Assembly: GCA_002393955.1 (NCBI GenBank)
Contig: DGSK01000015.1
Location: forward strand, 1-61,325
DNA: 61,325 nucleotides
From: Lachnospiraceae bacterium UBA4364
GTDB lineage: Bacteria; Bacillota; Clostridia; Lachnospirales; Lachnospiraceae
Direction of reading: 5' to 3'
A program made the translations under genes and the position numbers. The notes beneath the pieces were generated by a model, which was not told the origin of the DNA, searched no databases, and worked only from the letters and a program-made list of their open reading frames with translations. Shown in pieces: positions 51,518-60,124 of the stretch (position 1 is the first letter of the stretch; every line of letters starts with the position of its first letter).

Positions 51518-53070
51518 ACAAAGTTTTCCTGAAAAAAAATCCGATGGATATTTCGGATTATATAGCTTCTGAAATCCGGGATTATCAGGAATTCCGGGCT
51601 GACACGGAAGAAAACCCGATTGATGATCCCGCGCTTATAGTGGATTACCTTACTCTCATAGTATATTATCTTGTGAAGTGCAGACCGCGGAGTGATCATG
51701 ATATAGACAGTATCTGCAAGCTTATGGGGGCAAGTTATTTTGAGGAAGGCAGACGCACCCCTTTCTGGGCGATTATATCAGAGGTTTCGACAACCTATAG
51801 TAATGATCCTGTATTTGCAGACGGTGCAGATCTCGAAAATGAGATTACCAATGAAGATATAGACCAGTGTTTCAGATTTATAGAATACGAAGTACTGTTT
51901 ATTGATGATGAGGAGGAAAGGGATTCTCATCTTGGAATGATCTCTGTGTGCAAGGTTAAATATAACCACAGTGCGCAGCCCCCCAGGCTGTCAAAGGACC
52001 GGCTTAATATCGGTAAGGGAAGGGATCTGATCAACAGAAGGCAGTTTGAAAAGTTTCTGGAGGCAATGACGCCTGAAAGCATAAAAGCATATCTGGACCG
52101 CTTCGTAGTTGGTCAGGATGAGACGAAAAAGATATTGAGTACTGCCGTATATAATCACTACCTTCGTCTGGCGAATCCTGACGCAAAACTCATAAAAACA
52201 AACATACTTATGGTGGGACCTACAGGAAGCGGTAAGACCGAAATGATACGCAGGATATCAAATCTGGTAAATGTACCGGTTGTTGTAACGGATTTCAGCG
52301 GAATAGTAGCTACTCCCTGGAAAGGAAGGAATAAAGAAGAAGCCCTTACCACGCTTTATGAAAGAGCGGGAAGAGATATTGAAATGGCTCAGAGCGGAAT
52401 AGTTTTCTGCGATGAGTTTGACAAGATCGTGCCTTCAAAAAGGTATTCAAGAGGCGGAGATATAAATGATGAGCTTCAGGGACAGCTCCTTGGCATGCTT
52501 GAGGGAACTGAGCTTGACGTGCCGGTCGGCGGGTCTTCCGTTATAAGGATGGATACTACCAATATACTGTTTGTATGCGCAGGGGCATTTGAAGGCCTGG
52601 ATAAGATTGTTGAAAAGGATATAGGCAGATCGGGAATCGGTTTTGGCAGTGACATTAAGAAAACAGAGCCTTTTCAGCTTACACGTGAAAATCTTGACCA
52701 GAAGCACCTTATAAAATACGGTATGAAGCCGGAGCTGGCGGGCAGGTTACACGCAGTGGGAGTGCTGAACAAGCTGACACGCGAGCAGTTAAAATGTATC
52801 CTTACAGAGTCTGAAGACAATGTGATAAAACGCTATGAAAATGAATTCAGGGAAGAAGAAGATGTGAAACTGACATTCACCGACGAAGCCCTGGATGTGA
52901 TAATCGAAAAGGTGCTGAGTATGGATATAGGTGCGAGGGGGCTCAATTCCGTGATACACGATATCCTGAAAGTGCCGCTTTTTGAAGTACCTTCGGACAG
53001 GGATATACGCGAGGTGACGGTAACAGGTGCCGCAGCCAGAGGCGAGGACAAGCCGGAATATTCGTACTGA
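51514..53070 (+). CDS. ClpX-like AAA+ protein with different N-terminal domain, second of a pair
   Basis: A 518-residue AAA+ ATPase translationally coupled to the preceding gene (4-base overlap). Residues ~1-180 are acidic, helix-rich and unrelated by eye to the N-terminus of its partner. The core starts at AYLDRFVVGQ and has Walker A GPTGSGKT (235-242), Walker B with D300/E301 (VFCDEFDK), an IGF loop (375-377) exactly as in ClpP-binding ClpX, ELAGRLH and sensor 2 GARGL. Pore loop 1 is PWKG (268-271) in place of GYVG. Coupling and equal size suggest a mixed complex with the first protein. Partner protease and substrates are unknown. Confidence 0.85.
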   Translation: MNKVFLKKNPMDISDYIASEIRDYQEFRADTEENPIDDPALIVDYLTLIVYYLVKCRPRSDHDIDSICKLMGASYFEEGRRTPFWAIISEVSTTYSNDPVFADGADLENEITNEDIDQCFRFIEYEVLFIDDEEERDSHLGMISVCKVKYNHSAQPPRLSKDRLNIGKGRDLINRRQFEKFLEAMTPESIKAYLDRFVVGQDETKKILSTAVYNHYLRLANPDAKLIKTNILMVGPTGSGKTEMIRRISNLVNVPVVVTDFSGIVATPWKGRNKEEALTTLYERAGRDIEMAQSGIVFCDEFDKIVPSKRYSRGGDINDELQGQLLGMLEGTELDVPVGGSSVIRMDTTNILFVCAGAFEGLDKIVEKDIGRSGIGFGSDIKKTEPFQLTRENLDQKHLIKYGMKPELAGRLHAVGVLNKLTREQLKCILTESEDNVIKRYENEFREEEDVKLTFTDEALDVIIEKVLSMDIGARGLNSVIHDILKVPLFEVPSDRDIREVTVTGAAARGEDKPEYSY

Positions 53071-53140
53071 AAAATTCGGAAACCGTATGACCCGGCGGAT
53101 ATTGAATAGTTACAGATAGCTAGCGTTAAAGGAAAGATGC

Positions 53141-54889
53141 ATGAATAAGAAAATAGGAAAATTACAGATTGCCATACTCCTTTCGACGGTGCTGCCCATG
53201 CTTGCAATGGGCTGTATCATAGTTACTTTTGCGATCAGGCATTATGAGGGAGTGTTTGTAGATGAGGTGGACCGGTCGTTAAAGGCTGCTGCCAATTCCG
53301 TGCTGGTGACCTATGATGAACTGTACCCCGGAGACTATGTGCTGCAAGGAGAAGGGTCGGCTTTTGTTTCTCTTTATAAAGGTGAAAAGGAGCTTACCGG
53401 GGAATTCGATATAATCGACCGGATGAAAGAGGAAACCGGTATGGAGGTGACTCTTTTCTATAAGGATGCACGTATCCTGACTACATTACGCAATGAGGAT
53501 GGCAGCAGATGTGTGGCCACAGGTGTAAATGGTGCGGTTTACTCCGCTATGGAGAGGGAGGATGACGCATTAAGGTTCAGGGCAGACATAAATGGAACGG
53601 ATTATTATGTGTGCTACATCCCGTTATTTAACAGTGATGGTACCTTTATCGGTATGATAGGTACGGGGAGGAAAGCAAAGGAAGTGCTGGCAGAGATCAA
53701 CGGTTCCGTTTTTCCCATGCTTATCGTGACAGTTCTTTCCATGCTTGTGGCATCCATAATCAGTATACGATATACCACCGGAATAGTTTCAGCGGTAGGC
53801 GATATCAAGTCGTTCCTTCAGGCTGTAATAGGCGGCAAGGTGGATGCAGTTATGAATGAGCGGACACAGAAGCGTAACGATGAGATCGGTGAGACGGGAG
53901 CTTCCGTGGTCAAGATGCGCGATGTGCTGCGTGTCATGGTGGAGAAGGATCCCCTTACCCTGCTTTATAACAGGCGTTACGGTACGGGACGGATGAAGAA
54001 TGTACAGGCTTCGTTCCTGCGTACGGGACAGCCCTTTGCCATGGCTATCGGAGATATAGATTTCTTCAAAAAGGTAAATGATACTTACGGCCATGACGCC
54101 GGTGACGAAGTGCTTAAGTTTGTTGCGGAAGAACTGCGTAAGATGATGTTAGGCTGCGGTTTTGCTGTCAGATGGGGCGGGGAGGAATTCCTGCTTGTAT
54201 TCGAAACCGCAGATGTGAATACCGCACGCGACAAGATTGAGTCGCTGCTTGAAAAGCTCAGGAAGAGTACTATTTCGTATGGTGATTATGATATAAATGT
54301 GACGATGACCATGGGACTTGTGGCAGGCAACGCGGATCTGGATGTAAACGAGCTGATAAAGAGGGCTGATGCCGGATTGTACTATGGTAAGGAGCACGGA
54401 AGGAACCAGCTGGTACTCTGTGATTTACTGACGGAGGAAGACCTTGCGGCTGCTGCAAAAAAAGATGCGGGAACGGCGGCGGCAAAGAAAGAAGCAGCTG
54501 CTTTGACGACAGCGGAAAATGACAAAGAAGATGCTGCTCGGAATGAAGATAAAAATACTTCCCATGAAGAAGAGGGGTATGATATCATGAAAGAGTTCGG
54601 CCTCAATCCGGATGGTACTCCAATGAAGAAGCCGGATGTATATTCTGAAGGAAATGATGATGCCAACGAACTGCTGATGGAAGAGCTGGCGCGGTCCAAA
54701 GAGCGTAAGACAGTGGTTGATGTTAAGGCGAAGAAGCCATTTATGAAGGTGGAGGAGAAAACAGAAGCGGAATCCATTCTGGCATCCTTCAGTGAACAGG
54801 TAGTGAAAAATGCTGAAGAAGGGCTCATAGTGACTGAGGAACCCGGGACGGCAGGGGACGAACAAAAAAAGACAAAAAAGAAAAAATAG
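53141..54889 (+). CDS. Membrane diguanylate cyclase with cache sensor and long C-terminal tail
   Basis: A 582-residue c-di-GMP synthase. It has an N-terminal membrane helix (~10-32), an extracellular single-cache domain (~35-185), a second helix (~187-210), a HAMP-like linker and a GGDEF domain (~265-425) with an active GGEEF site (346-350) and DIDFFKKVNDTYGH. The last ~145 residues are Ala/Lys/Glu-rich, probably disordered, and end in a Lys-rich tail; this extension is unusual. An RxxD inhibitory site is not obvious. It starts 70 bases after the AAA+ pair with AAAGGAAAG upstream, so cotranscription is possible. Confidence 0.87.
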   Translation: MNKKIGKLQIAILLSTVLPMLAMGCIIVTFAIRHYEGVFVDEVDRSLKAAANSVLVTYDELYPGDYVLQGEGSAFVSLYKGEKELTGEFDIIDRMKEETGMEVTLFYKDARILTTLRNEDGSRCVATGVNGAVYSAMEREDDALRFRADINGTDYYVCYIPLFNSDGTFIGMIGTGRKAKEVLAEINGSVFPMLIVTVLSMLVASIISIRYTTGIVSAVGDIKSFLQAVIGGKVDAVMNERTQKRNDEIGETGASVVKMRDVLRVMVEKDPLTLLYNRRYGTGRMKNVQASFLRTGQPFAMAIGDIDFFKKVNDTYGHDAGDEVLKFVAEELRKMMLGCGFAVRWGGEEFLLVFETADVNTARDKIESLLEKLRKSTISYGDYDINVTMTMGLVAGNADLDVNELIKRADAGLYYGKEHGRNQLVLCDLLTEEDLAAAAKKDAGTAAAKKEAAALTTAENDKEDAARNEDKNTSHEEEGYDIMKEFGLNPDGTPMKKPDVYSEGNDDANELLMEELARSKERKTVVDVKAKKPFMKVEEKTEAESILASFSEQVVKNAEEGLIVTEEPGTAGDEQKKTKKKK

Positions 54890-54891
54890 TG

Positions 54892-54897
54892 TAAAAT
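54892..54897 (+). promoter_or_regulatory. Possible -10 element of tRNA-Leu
   Basis: TAAAAT preceded by TG, 17 bases before the tRNA 5' end, overlapping the end of the cyclase gene. A partial -35 (AAGACA) lies 17 bases upstream. Confidence 0.4.
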
Positions 54898-54913
54898 ACT
54901 GTTTGTACGTTAT

Positions 54914-54995
54914 GCGGGTGTGGTGGAATTGGCAGACACGATAGATTTAGGTTCTATTGCCGAGAGGTGTGCAGGTTCAAGTCCTGTCACCCGCA
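54914..54995 (+). tRNA. tRNA-Leu (anticodon UAG)
   Basis: An 82-nt class II tRNA with acceptor arms GCGGGTG/CACCCGC and discriminator A. The anticodon stem-loop ATAGA-TTTAGGT-TCTAT gives TAG, the variable arm is medium-long (TGCCGAGAGGTGT), and a GGTTCAAGTCC T loop is present. CCA is not encoded. Confidence 0.95.
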
Positions 54996-55001
54996 GTTTA
55001 G

Positions 55002-55030
55002 GGATTGTGGGAATATCACAGTCCTTTTTT
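55002..55030 (+). terminator. tRNA-Leu terminator
   Basis: GGATTGTG pairs with CACAGTCC (one G-U) around GGAATAT, followed by six Ts. Confidence 0.85.
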
Positions 55031-55052
55031 ATTCTGCGTGTTGTGAAATAAA

Positions 55053-55085
55053 TCCGGACTTTCGGGAATTATAGATATGTCCGGA
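55053..55085. repeat. Inverted repeat upstream of glmS
   Basis: TCCGGAC and GTCCGGA form a perfect 7-bp inverted repeat across 19 bases, in the 210-bp region between the tRNA-Leu terminator and glmS. It may be a regulator site or a leader hairpin. The sequence does not resemble the glmS ribozyme. Confidence 0.4.
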
Positions 55086-55240
55086 CAATTTACTGCCGAG
55101 TTATAAAAATGCTTAGGATAGACAATAGGTGTCTTATGTTATAAAATGTTATGTGTTATGTTTACCAAGGGATGGCTTCTCTCGGTTATACAACAAAATG
55201 TAACAGACCGGACAAATACGATCTGTGACGGAGGAATATT

Positions 55241-57112
55241 ATGTGTGGAATAGTAGGATATGTAGGTAAGAGCCAGGCCGCCCCCATACTGTTGGAGGGC
55301 TTAGAGAAGCTGGAGTACAGGGGCTATGATTCTGCCGGCATAGCTGTACGCAATGGCAATGAGGATACCGTAATAGTCAAGGCTATGGGACGGTTAAAAA
55401 AGCTTGCCAATAAGACAGATCAGGGGCATGCAGTAAAGGGCACCTGCGGTATAGGACATACCAGATGGGCTACCCATGGCGAGCCTTCTGAGCTCAATGC
55501 TCATCCTCACTGCAGTGACGATATGAATGTTGTGGGCGTGCACAATGGCATAATAGAGAATTTCCAGGAACTGCGCCAGAAGCTGGCTCATCATGATTAT
55601 CATTTTTATTCGGATACAGATACGGAAGTAGCCATAAAGCTTATAGATTACTACTATAAGAAGTACGCGGGCACCCCTGTAGATGCTATTAACCATGCAC
55701 TGGTGCGTATCCGCGGATCATATGCTCTTGCTATTATGTTTAAGGAATATCCCGGTGAGATATATGTGGCAAGAAAAGACAATCCCATGATCCTCGGGAT
55801 AAGCGATGCCGGCGTATTTCTCGGATCTGATGTCCCGGCTATCCTTAAATATACCCGCAGGGTTTATTACATTGGCAATATGGAGCTGGGCCGCCTGACC
55901 GCTGAAGGTATCACTTTCTATAATCTCGATGGTGATGAGATCAAGAAGGAAGAGACCGAGATCGAGTGGGATGCTGAAAGTGCTGATAAATGCGGCTATG
56001 CACACTTCATGATGAAGGAAATCCACGAGCAGCCCAAGGCTATCACCGAGACTATGAAGCAGTACTATGATGGCACCGGTATTGATTTTTCCACGCTGGA
56101 AAAGAACGGTGCAATAGAGGAAGCCGGCGGAGAAAAGATAAATGCCGTACTCAAGGGGCTTGAACGTATATATATCGTTGCATGCGGATCGGCATATCAT
56201 GCCGGCGTAGTCGGTAAAAATGTGATAGAAGGCATGACGGATGTTCCGGTGGAAGTTGACCTTGCGTCGGAATTCAGATACTGTGATCCTAAGCTTCAAA
56301 AGAATTCTATTGTGGTGGTCATTTCACAGTCCGGTGAGACCGCGGATTCACTTGCGGCAATGCGTCTGGCACATGAAAGAGGGATCCCGACGCTGGCGAT
56401 AGTTAATGTGTTTGGCTCTACTATAGCAAGGGAGGCAGACTACGTGATGTATACCTGTGCGGGTCCGGAGATTGCCGTTGCAACCACTAAGGCTTACAGC
56501 GCGCAGCTCATCACTCTTTATCTGCTTGGAATTAAAATTGGAAAGCTTACCGGAACTCTTGATGAAGAGCGGATAAAGGAGCTTATTGCAGCACTTGAGC
56601 AGATTCCCGGCAGTATAGAGAAAATCCTCGATGATAAGGAACGTATACAGTGGTTTGCCGCAAAATATGCAAGTGCCCAGGATGTCTTCTTTATCGGAAG
56701 AGGTATTGACTATGCTATAGGTCTTGAGGGCAGCCTGAAGATGAAGGAGATCAGCTATATCCATTCCGAGGCTTACGCAGCAGGAGAGCTTAAGCATGGC
56801 ACTATCTCGCTTATAGAGAAGGATACGCTTGTAATAGGAATAATGACGCAGCCGGATCTCTTTGAGAAGACCAGATCAAATATGGTCGAGGTAAAGAGCA
56901 GGGGGGCATATCTTTTCGGTCTGACCACATATGGAAACTACAGCATAGAGGATACGGTGGACTTTGCGGTATATGTGCCGAGAACCCTTGAATGCTTTGC
57001 TGCCAGCCTTGCGATAATCCCGCTTCAGCTTCTTGGGTATTATCTGGCAGTCGCAAAGGGTGAGGATGTGGATAAGCCCAGAAATCTTGCCAAGAGCGTG
57101 ACGGTGGAGTGA
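55241..57112 (+). CDS. glmS: Glutamine-fructose-6-phosphate aminotransferase
   Basis: A 623-residue enzyme (family ~600-610) that makes glucosamine 6-phosphate from fructose 6-phosphate and glutamine, the entry to peptidoglycan amino sugars. The N-terminal glutaminase domain begins MCGIVGYVG, with Cys2 as nucleophile after Met removal, and continues RGYDSAGIA and GHTRWATHG. Two SIS domains (~295-440 and ~465-605) include SQSGETADS and the C-terminal KSVTVE. GACGGAGGA precedes the ATG. No glmS ribozyme core was found upstream, so control probably differs from that in Bacillus. Confidence 0.97.
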   Translation: MCGIVGYVGKSQAAPILLEGLEKLEYRGYDSAGIAVRNGNEDTVIVKAMGRLKKLANKTDQGHAVKGTCGIGHTRWATHGEPSELNAHPHCSDDMNVVGVHNGIIENFQELRQKLAHHDYHFYSDTDTEVAIKLIDYYYKKYAGTPVDAINHALVRIRGSYALAIMFKEYPGEIYVARKDNPMILGISDAGVFLGSDVPAILKYTRRVYYIGNMELGRLTAEGITFYNLDGDEIKKEETEIEWDAESADKCGYAHFMMKEIHEQPKAITETMKQYYDGTGIDFSTLEKNGAIEEAGGEKINAVLKGLERIYIVACGSAYHAGVVGKNVIEGMTDVPVEVDLASEFRYCDPKLQKNSIVVVISQSGETADSLAAMRLAHERGIPTLAIVNVFGSTIAREADYVMYTCAGPEIAVATTKAYSAQLITLYLLGIKIGKLTGTLDEERIKELIAALEQIPGSIEKILDDKERIQWFAAKYASAQDVFFIGRGIDYAIGLEGSLKMKEISYIHSEAYAAGELKHGTISLIEKDTLVIGIMTQPDLFEKTRSNMVEVKSRGAYLFGLTTYGNYSIEDTVDFAVYVPRTLECFAASLAIIPLQLLGYYLAVAKGEDVDKPRNLAKSVTVE

Positions 57113-57147
57113 AGTTTTAGTTATTGATTAGCTTAAGGGGAAAATAA

Positions 57148-57768
57148 ATGCAGACAGTAAAAGTGATCATCAAAAATGACGGAACAGGATTAGAAGAGGC
57201 ACTGGACAGAACTACTTCATTTGCGGAAAGTCTTAACCTGCCGCAAAAGGAACGGATCCACCTGAGACTTCTGGGTGAAGAGCTTTTTGGGGTAGTTTGT
57301 GCGGTGACAAAAGAATTTTCTGCCGAGTACTGGGCAGAGCTTGATGGGGATAAGGCAAGGCTTACACTTGAAGCCAGGACGAATATGGATCCGGAGAAAA
57401 AAATGAACCTTGTTGACATATCATCAAAAGGACGGAATGAGGCAAACAAGGGGCTGATGGGAAGGATATTTGATATTTTTGAATATATCATGTTCACGCC
57501 GGTGGATGTAAGTGCTTTTGATGTAGCGCAGATGCAGGCCGGCAGTGTGCAGATGGGATGCTATGCGGGGGCTGTGACATCAAGCTATATATGGTCCCTC
57601 GATCAGTACAGGAATAGCGTCAGGAATGCCCATGAGAATAATGAGGCAGAAGAAGAATGGGATGAGCTGGAGAAATCCATCATTGCGAATATTGCAGATG
57701 ATGTTAAGGTGTGGATAGAGGGCGATAAGGTCTGTCTTGTGATCGAAAAGGAAGTTCATGCGGGCTGA
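57148..57768 (+). CDS. Anti-sigma-factor-like (degenerate HATPase) protein
   Basis: A 206-residue soluble protein. The first ~110 residues resemble the RsbW/SpoIIAB-type histidine-kinase-like ATPase, with an EELF helix at the N-box position, but the expected Asn is missing and no clear G boxes are seen. ATP binding is therefore doubtful. The C-terminal half shows alternating hydrophobic segments and an acidic linker (NNEAEEEWDELEK). AAGGGG precedes the ATG. The remnant of a STAS anti-sigma-antagonist gene follows directly, which supports a former partner-switching pair. The family assignment rests partly on that context. Confidence 0.5.
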   Translation: MQTVKVIIKNDGTGLEEALDRTTSFAESLNLPQKERIHLRLLGEELFGVVCAVTKEFSAEYWAELDGDKARLTLEARTNMDPEKKMNLVDISSKGRNEANKGLMGRIFDIFEYIMFTPVDVSAFDVAQMQAGSVQMGCYAGAVTSSYIWSLDQYRNSVRNAHENNEAEEEWDELEKSIIANIADDVKVWIEGDKVCLVIEKEVHAG

Positions 57769-57796
57769 CAGCGTACAGAACTGGGGGGCACAGATT

Positions 57797-57890
57797 ATGT
57801 TAAAAATAAAAAATGAAAAAGACGGAGAAAAATCTGGACTATGTTTCTTCTGCAGGACTCAGGATACTTCTTTCTTTTCTTTTTTGTAAA
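57797..57890 (+). pseudogene. Broken STAS-domain (anti-sigma factor antagonist) gene
   Basis: ATG 57797, with GGGGGG upstream, starts MLKIKNEKDGEK, the first strand of a SpoIIAA/RsbV-like protein. About 45 codons are missing and the conserved LDYVSSAGLRILLS helix then appears in the +1-shifted frame (57834-57875). In the first frame a stop occurs at 57887. The C-terminal half of the domain is not recognisable afterwards. The phospho-Ser helix motif (SSAGLR) makes the identification firm although only two fragments remain. Confidence 0.7.
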
Positions 57891-58025
57891 AACGGAAGGG
57901 TCATATTATGCGTCAGAGGGGCAGGCCGTAAGCGGTCTGCCCGTGGCAGTATATACCGGAAAAATGTTCTGCAGGGCATATACGGTGCTGTCGCATGAGG
58001 GCGGTTCTCTTCGGGGAGGTACAAA

Positions 58026-58721
58026 ATGATTCGGGTGTACCTTATGGAGACCGGCGCACTTGAATCGCCGGAAGTGTATGAAAATGCGTTAATGCTGACT
58101 GATCCGGACCGACGGAAAATGCTTGAGGGACGTAGCGGAAAGCCTGCGATACTCTCACTTGCAGCCGGACTGCTTATCCAGTATGCGTACTTTGAATATA
58201 TTAAAGGAACTGATGGCGAAAAAGAAATCTTGTTTTATTTTGGGGATGCGGTAGAATGTACGAGTGCGCTGAAGGCTTCCGGGCATGTGGAGAATGTGTG
58301 CAAGACTGCGGAAGGCAGGCCCTATTTTCCGGACCATCCGGAGATTTTCTTCAGTGTGTCGCATTCCGGCGATTATGCGGCCTGCTCGGTTTCAGACGTG
58401 CCGAACGGAATAGATATACAGGAGCACAGGAAGCTTAGCTGTGATATATCGGGCAGGTTTTTTGCCGCTGAAGAGGATTATTACCTTAAGAAAGTATCGG
58501 TAAATGCCACGAAAGATTTTTACGATCTCTGGTGCCTCCATGAGGCGTATATGAAATATACGGGAGAGGGACTGAAACAGGGGATGAAGGACGTAAGCTT
58601 TCTGGACGCATTAAAAGGGGATCATGCTAAGACTTACTTTAATGCAGCGGATGGGGAAAAAATCCGGGGACAGGTACTGCAGGCTCCTGCAGGATACAGT
58701 TTGGGGATAGTAAGCGCCTGA
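58026..58721 (+). CDS. 4'-phosphopantetheinyl transferase (Sfp type)
   Basis: A 231-residue Sfp/AcpT-type enzyme that attaches the phosphopantetheine arm of CoA to carrier proteins. Family motifs seen are VSHSGDYA, GIDIQ (D130) and W-x-LHEAYMKYTGEGL (E173, K177). The middle metal ligand, Glu109 in B. subtilis Sfp, is Gln132 here. GGGGAGG before the ATG gives a good start. No polyketide or non-ribosomal peptide genes are in the window, so the carrier protein is unknown. The gene follows the decayed sigma-control remnant. Confidence 0.88.
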   Translation: MIRVYLMETGALESPEVYENALMLTDPDRRKMLEGRSGKPAILSLAAGLLIQYAYFEYIKGTDGEKEILFYFGDAVECTSALKASGHVENVCKTAEGRPYFPDHPEIFFSVSHSGDYAACSVSDVPNGIDIQEHRKLSCDISGRFFAAEEDYYLKKVSVNATKDFYDLWCLHEAYMKYTGEGLKQGMKDVSFLDALKGDHAKTYFNAADGEKIRGQVLQAPAGYSLGIVSA

Positions 58722-58779
58722 TGGACAGATCACGTATCTGCTGATTGAAGCATGAGACGGCCGGCGCTTCGGAGGAAGA

Positions 58780-59490
58780 ATGGATAAGCTATACATAGTT
58801 ATACCGGCGTATAACGAATCGGAAAATATAAGACAGCTGGTCGATGACTGGTATCCCGTGATAGAAAGGCACAACGGGGAAGGCGAGAGCCGGATGGTGG
58901 TCATAGATGACGGAAGCAGGGACGATACTTTTAAGATTCTCTGCGAAATGGCAAAGGACAGGCCGTTACTGAAGCCGCTTACCAAGGAAAATGGCGGACA
59001 CGGTGCAACTGTACTTTATGGGTACAAGTATGCTCTGACGCAAGGTGCGGATTATATCTTCCAGACGGATTCGGACGGACAGACACTGCCTGAAGAATTT
59101 GAACCTTTCTGGAAGCGCCGGAAGAAGTATGACATGGTAATAGGGTGGCGCAGAGTAAGGGGAGATGGAGCCGGCAGGGTGTTCGTGACCAGGACACTGC
59201 GCAAAGTCATTAATCTGTGCTTCCGTGTGAAGATACCTGATGCAAATACTCCCTACAGACTGATGAATGCACGTACTCTGGAGAAATACATTGATATCAT
59301 ACCTGATGATTATTTCCTTACGAATGTGGTGGTTTCAGTCATATTCAAAAAGAAAGGGTGCCGTACCAGATATATTCCCATCACATTCAGGCCGAGACAG
59401 GGCGGCGTGAATTCCATTAATATGGTCAAGATCATAAAGATAGGTGCGCAGGCACTCCGGGATTTCAGAGTGATAAACAGGCGGCTTTGA
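58780..59490 (+). CDS. Family 2 glycosyltransferase (dolichol-phosphate-mannose synthase-like)
   Basis: A 236-residue GT-A enzyme with YIVIPAYNESENI, VIDDGSRDDT, the QTDSDGQTLP metal site, and RPRQGGVNSIN late in the domain. This matches the DPM1/GtrB group that moves a sugar from a nucleotide donor to polyprenyl phosphate or a similar acceptor. No C-terminal membrane helices are present, so it is the short soluble form. CGGAGGAAG precedes the ATG. No matching lipid-linked sugar acceptor transferase is adjacent. Confidence 0.85.
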   Translation: MDKLYIVIPAYNESENIRQLVDDWYPVIERHNGEGESRMVVIDDGSRDDTFKILCEMAKDRPLLKPLTKENGGHGATVLYGYKYALTQGADYIFQTDSDGQTLPEEFEPFWKRRKKYDMVIGWRRVRGDGAGRVFVTRTLRKVINLCFRVKIPDANTPYRLMNARTLEKYIDIIPDDYFLTNVVVSVIFKKKGCRTRYIPITFRPRQGGVNSINMVKIIKIGAQALRDFRVINRRL

Positions 59491-59737
59491 TATCCGTGTG
59501 TATGGTAAACGCATATATAGCAGGCTGTAAGTGCGGCATAGCGCACAAAAAACGGTTTTATTTGCATATAGTTCATAAAGTGGTAGAATAGTTCTACAGT
59601 AAACTGATTTGGTTATTGCGCTTTTGTGCCGGATAATGCCTGCATATAAGGCGCCATCTGTCACGGAAGCTGTGAAAACTTAATCTGTTTGATATTGTTT
59701 TGCGGTTTACCGGCAGCAGAATACGGAGGCTGTGGCA

Positions 59738-60070
59738 TTGAACATCGATAATATGATGACCAGGGTAAAAGTGAATAATGAGATCGATCTTTGTGAACTG
59801 GTCGGCGGAAAGAAAAAGAATATCGATGTCACCAGGCACAAGATCGAGGCGGCACTTCAGTATGCGAGAGTATCCTATTTCTTAAGATGGCAGGAGCCGG
59901 GATTTTTCAGCAGACTATTCAAAGGAGAAAAGACAAGGCTTGTCTTCTGCATCAATTCAGCTCAGCTTGAAGATGCAATGAAGGTTTTTGACGAGCTTCA
60001 GCTTGCTGAGGATGAAGTGCGTTTCCTCGGAGGCAAATCCAAGAATAAATATATGTATGCAGAGCAGTGA
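59738..60070 (+). CDS. Conserved-looking small hypothetical protein
   Basis: A ~110-residue basic soluble protein with mixed alpha/beta pattern; a central ALQYARVSYFLRWQEPGFF and a C-terminal FLGGKSKNKYMY segment stand out. I do not recognise the family. GGAGG at 59725-59729 lies 8 bases before TTG 59738 but only 2 before the GTG at 59732, so TTG is the better start. The 240-bp leader upstream holds no other gene. A strong terminator follows at 60069. Confidence 0.6.
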   Translation: MNIDNMMTRVKVNNEIDLCELVGGKKKNIDVTRHKIEAALQYARVSYFLRWQEPGFFSRLFKGEKTRLVFCINSAQLEDAMKVFDELQLAEDEVRFLGGKSKNKYMYAEQ

Positions 60071-60096
60071 GACGGCTTAGCCCGTCTCTTTTTTTT
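60069..60096 (+). terminator. Strong intrinsic terminator
   Basis: GAGACGG/CCGTCTC with loop CTTAGC and eight Ts, overlapping the stop codon of the small hypothetical. Confidence 0.9.
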
Positions 60097-60124
60097 CGGC
60101 AAAAGTATTATTAAAAACAAAATG

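Noticed and set aside
54996..55240. glmS ribozyme upstream of glmS
   Set aside because: No ribozyme core-like sequence was found by eye; only a terminator and a short inverted repeat.
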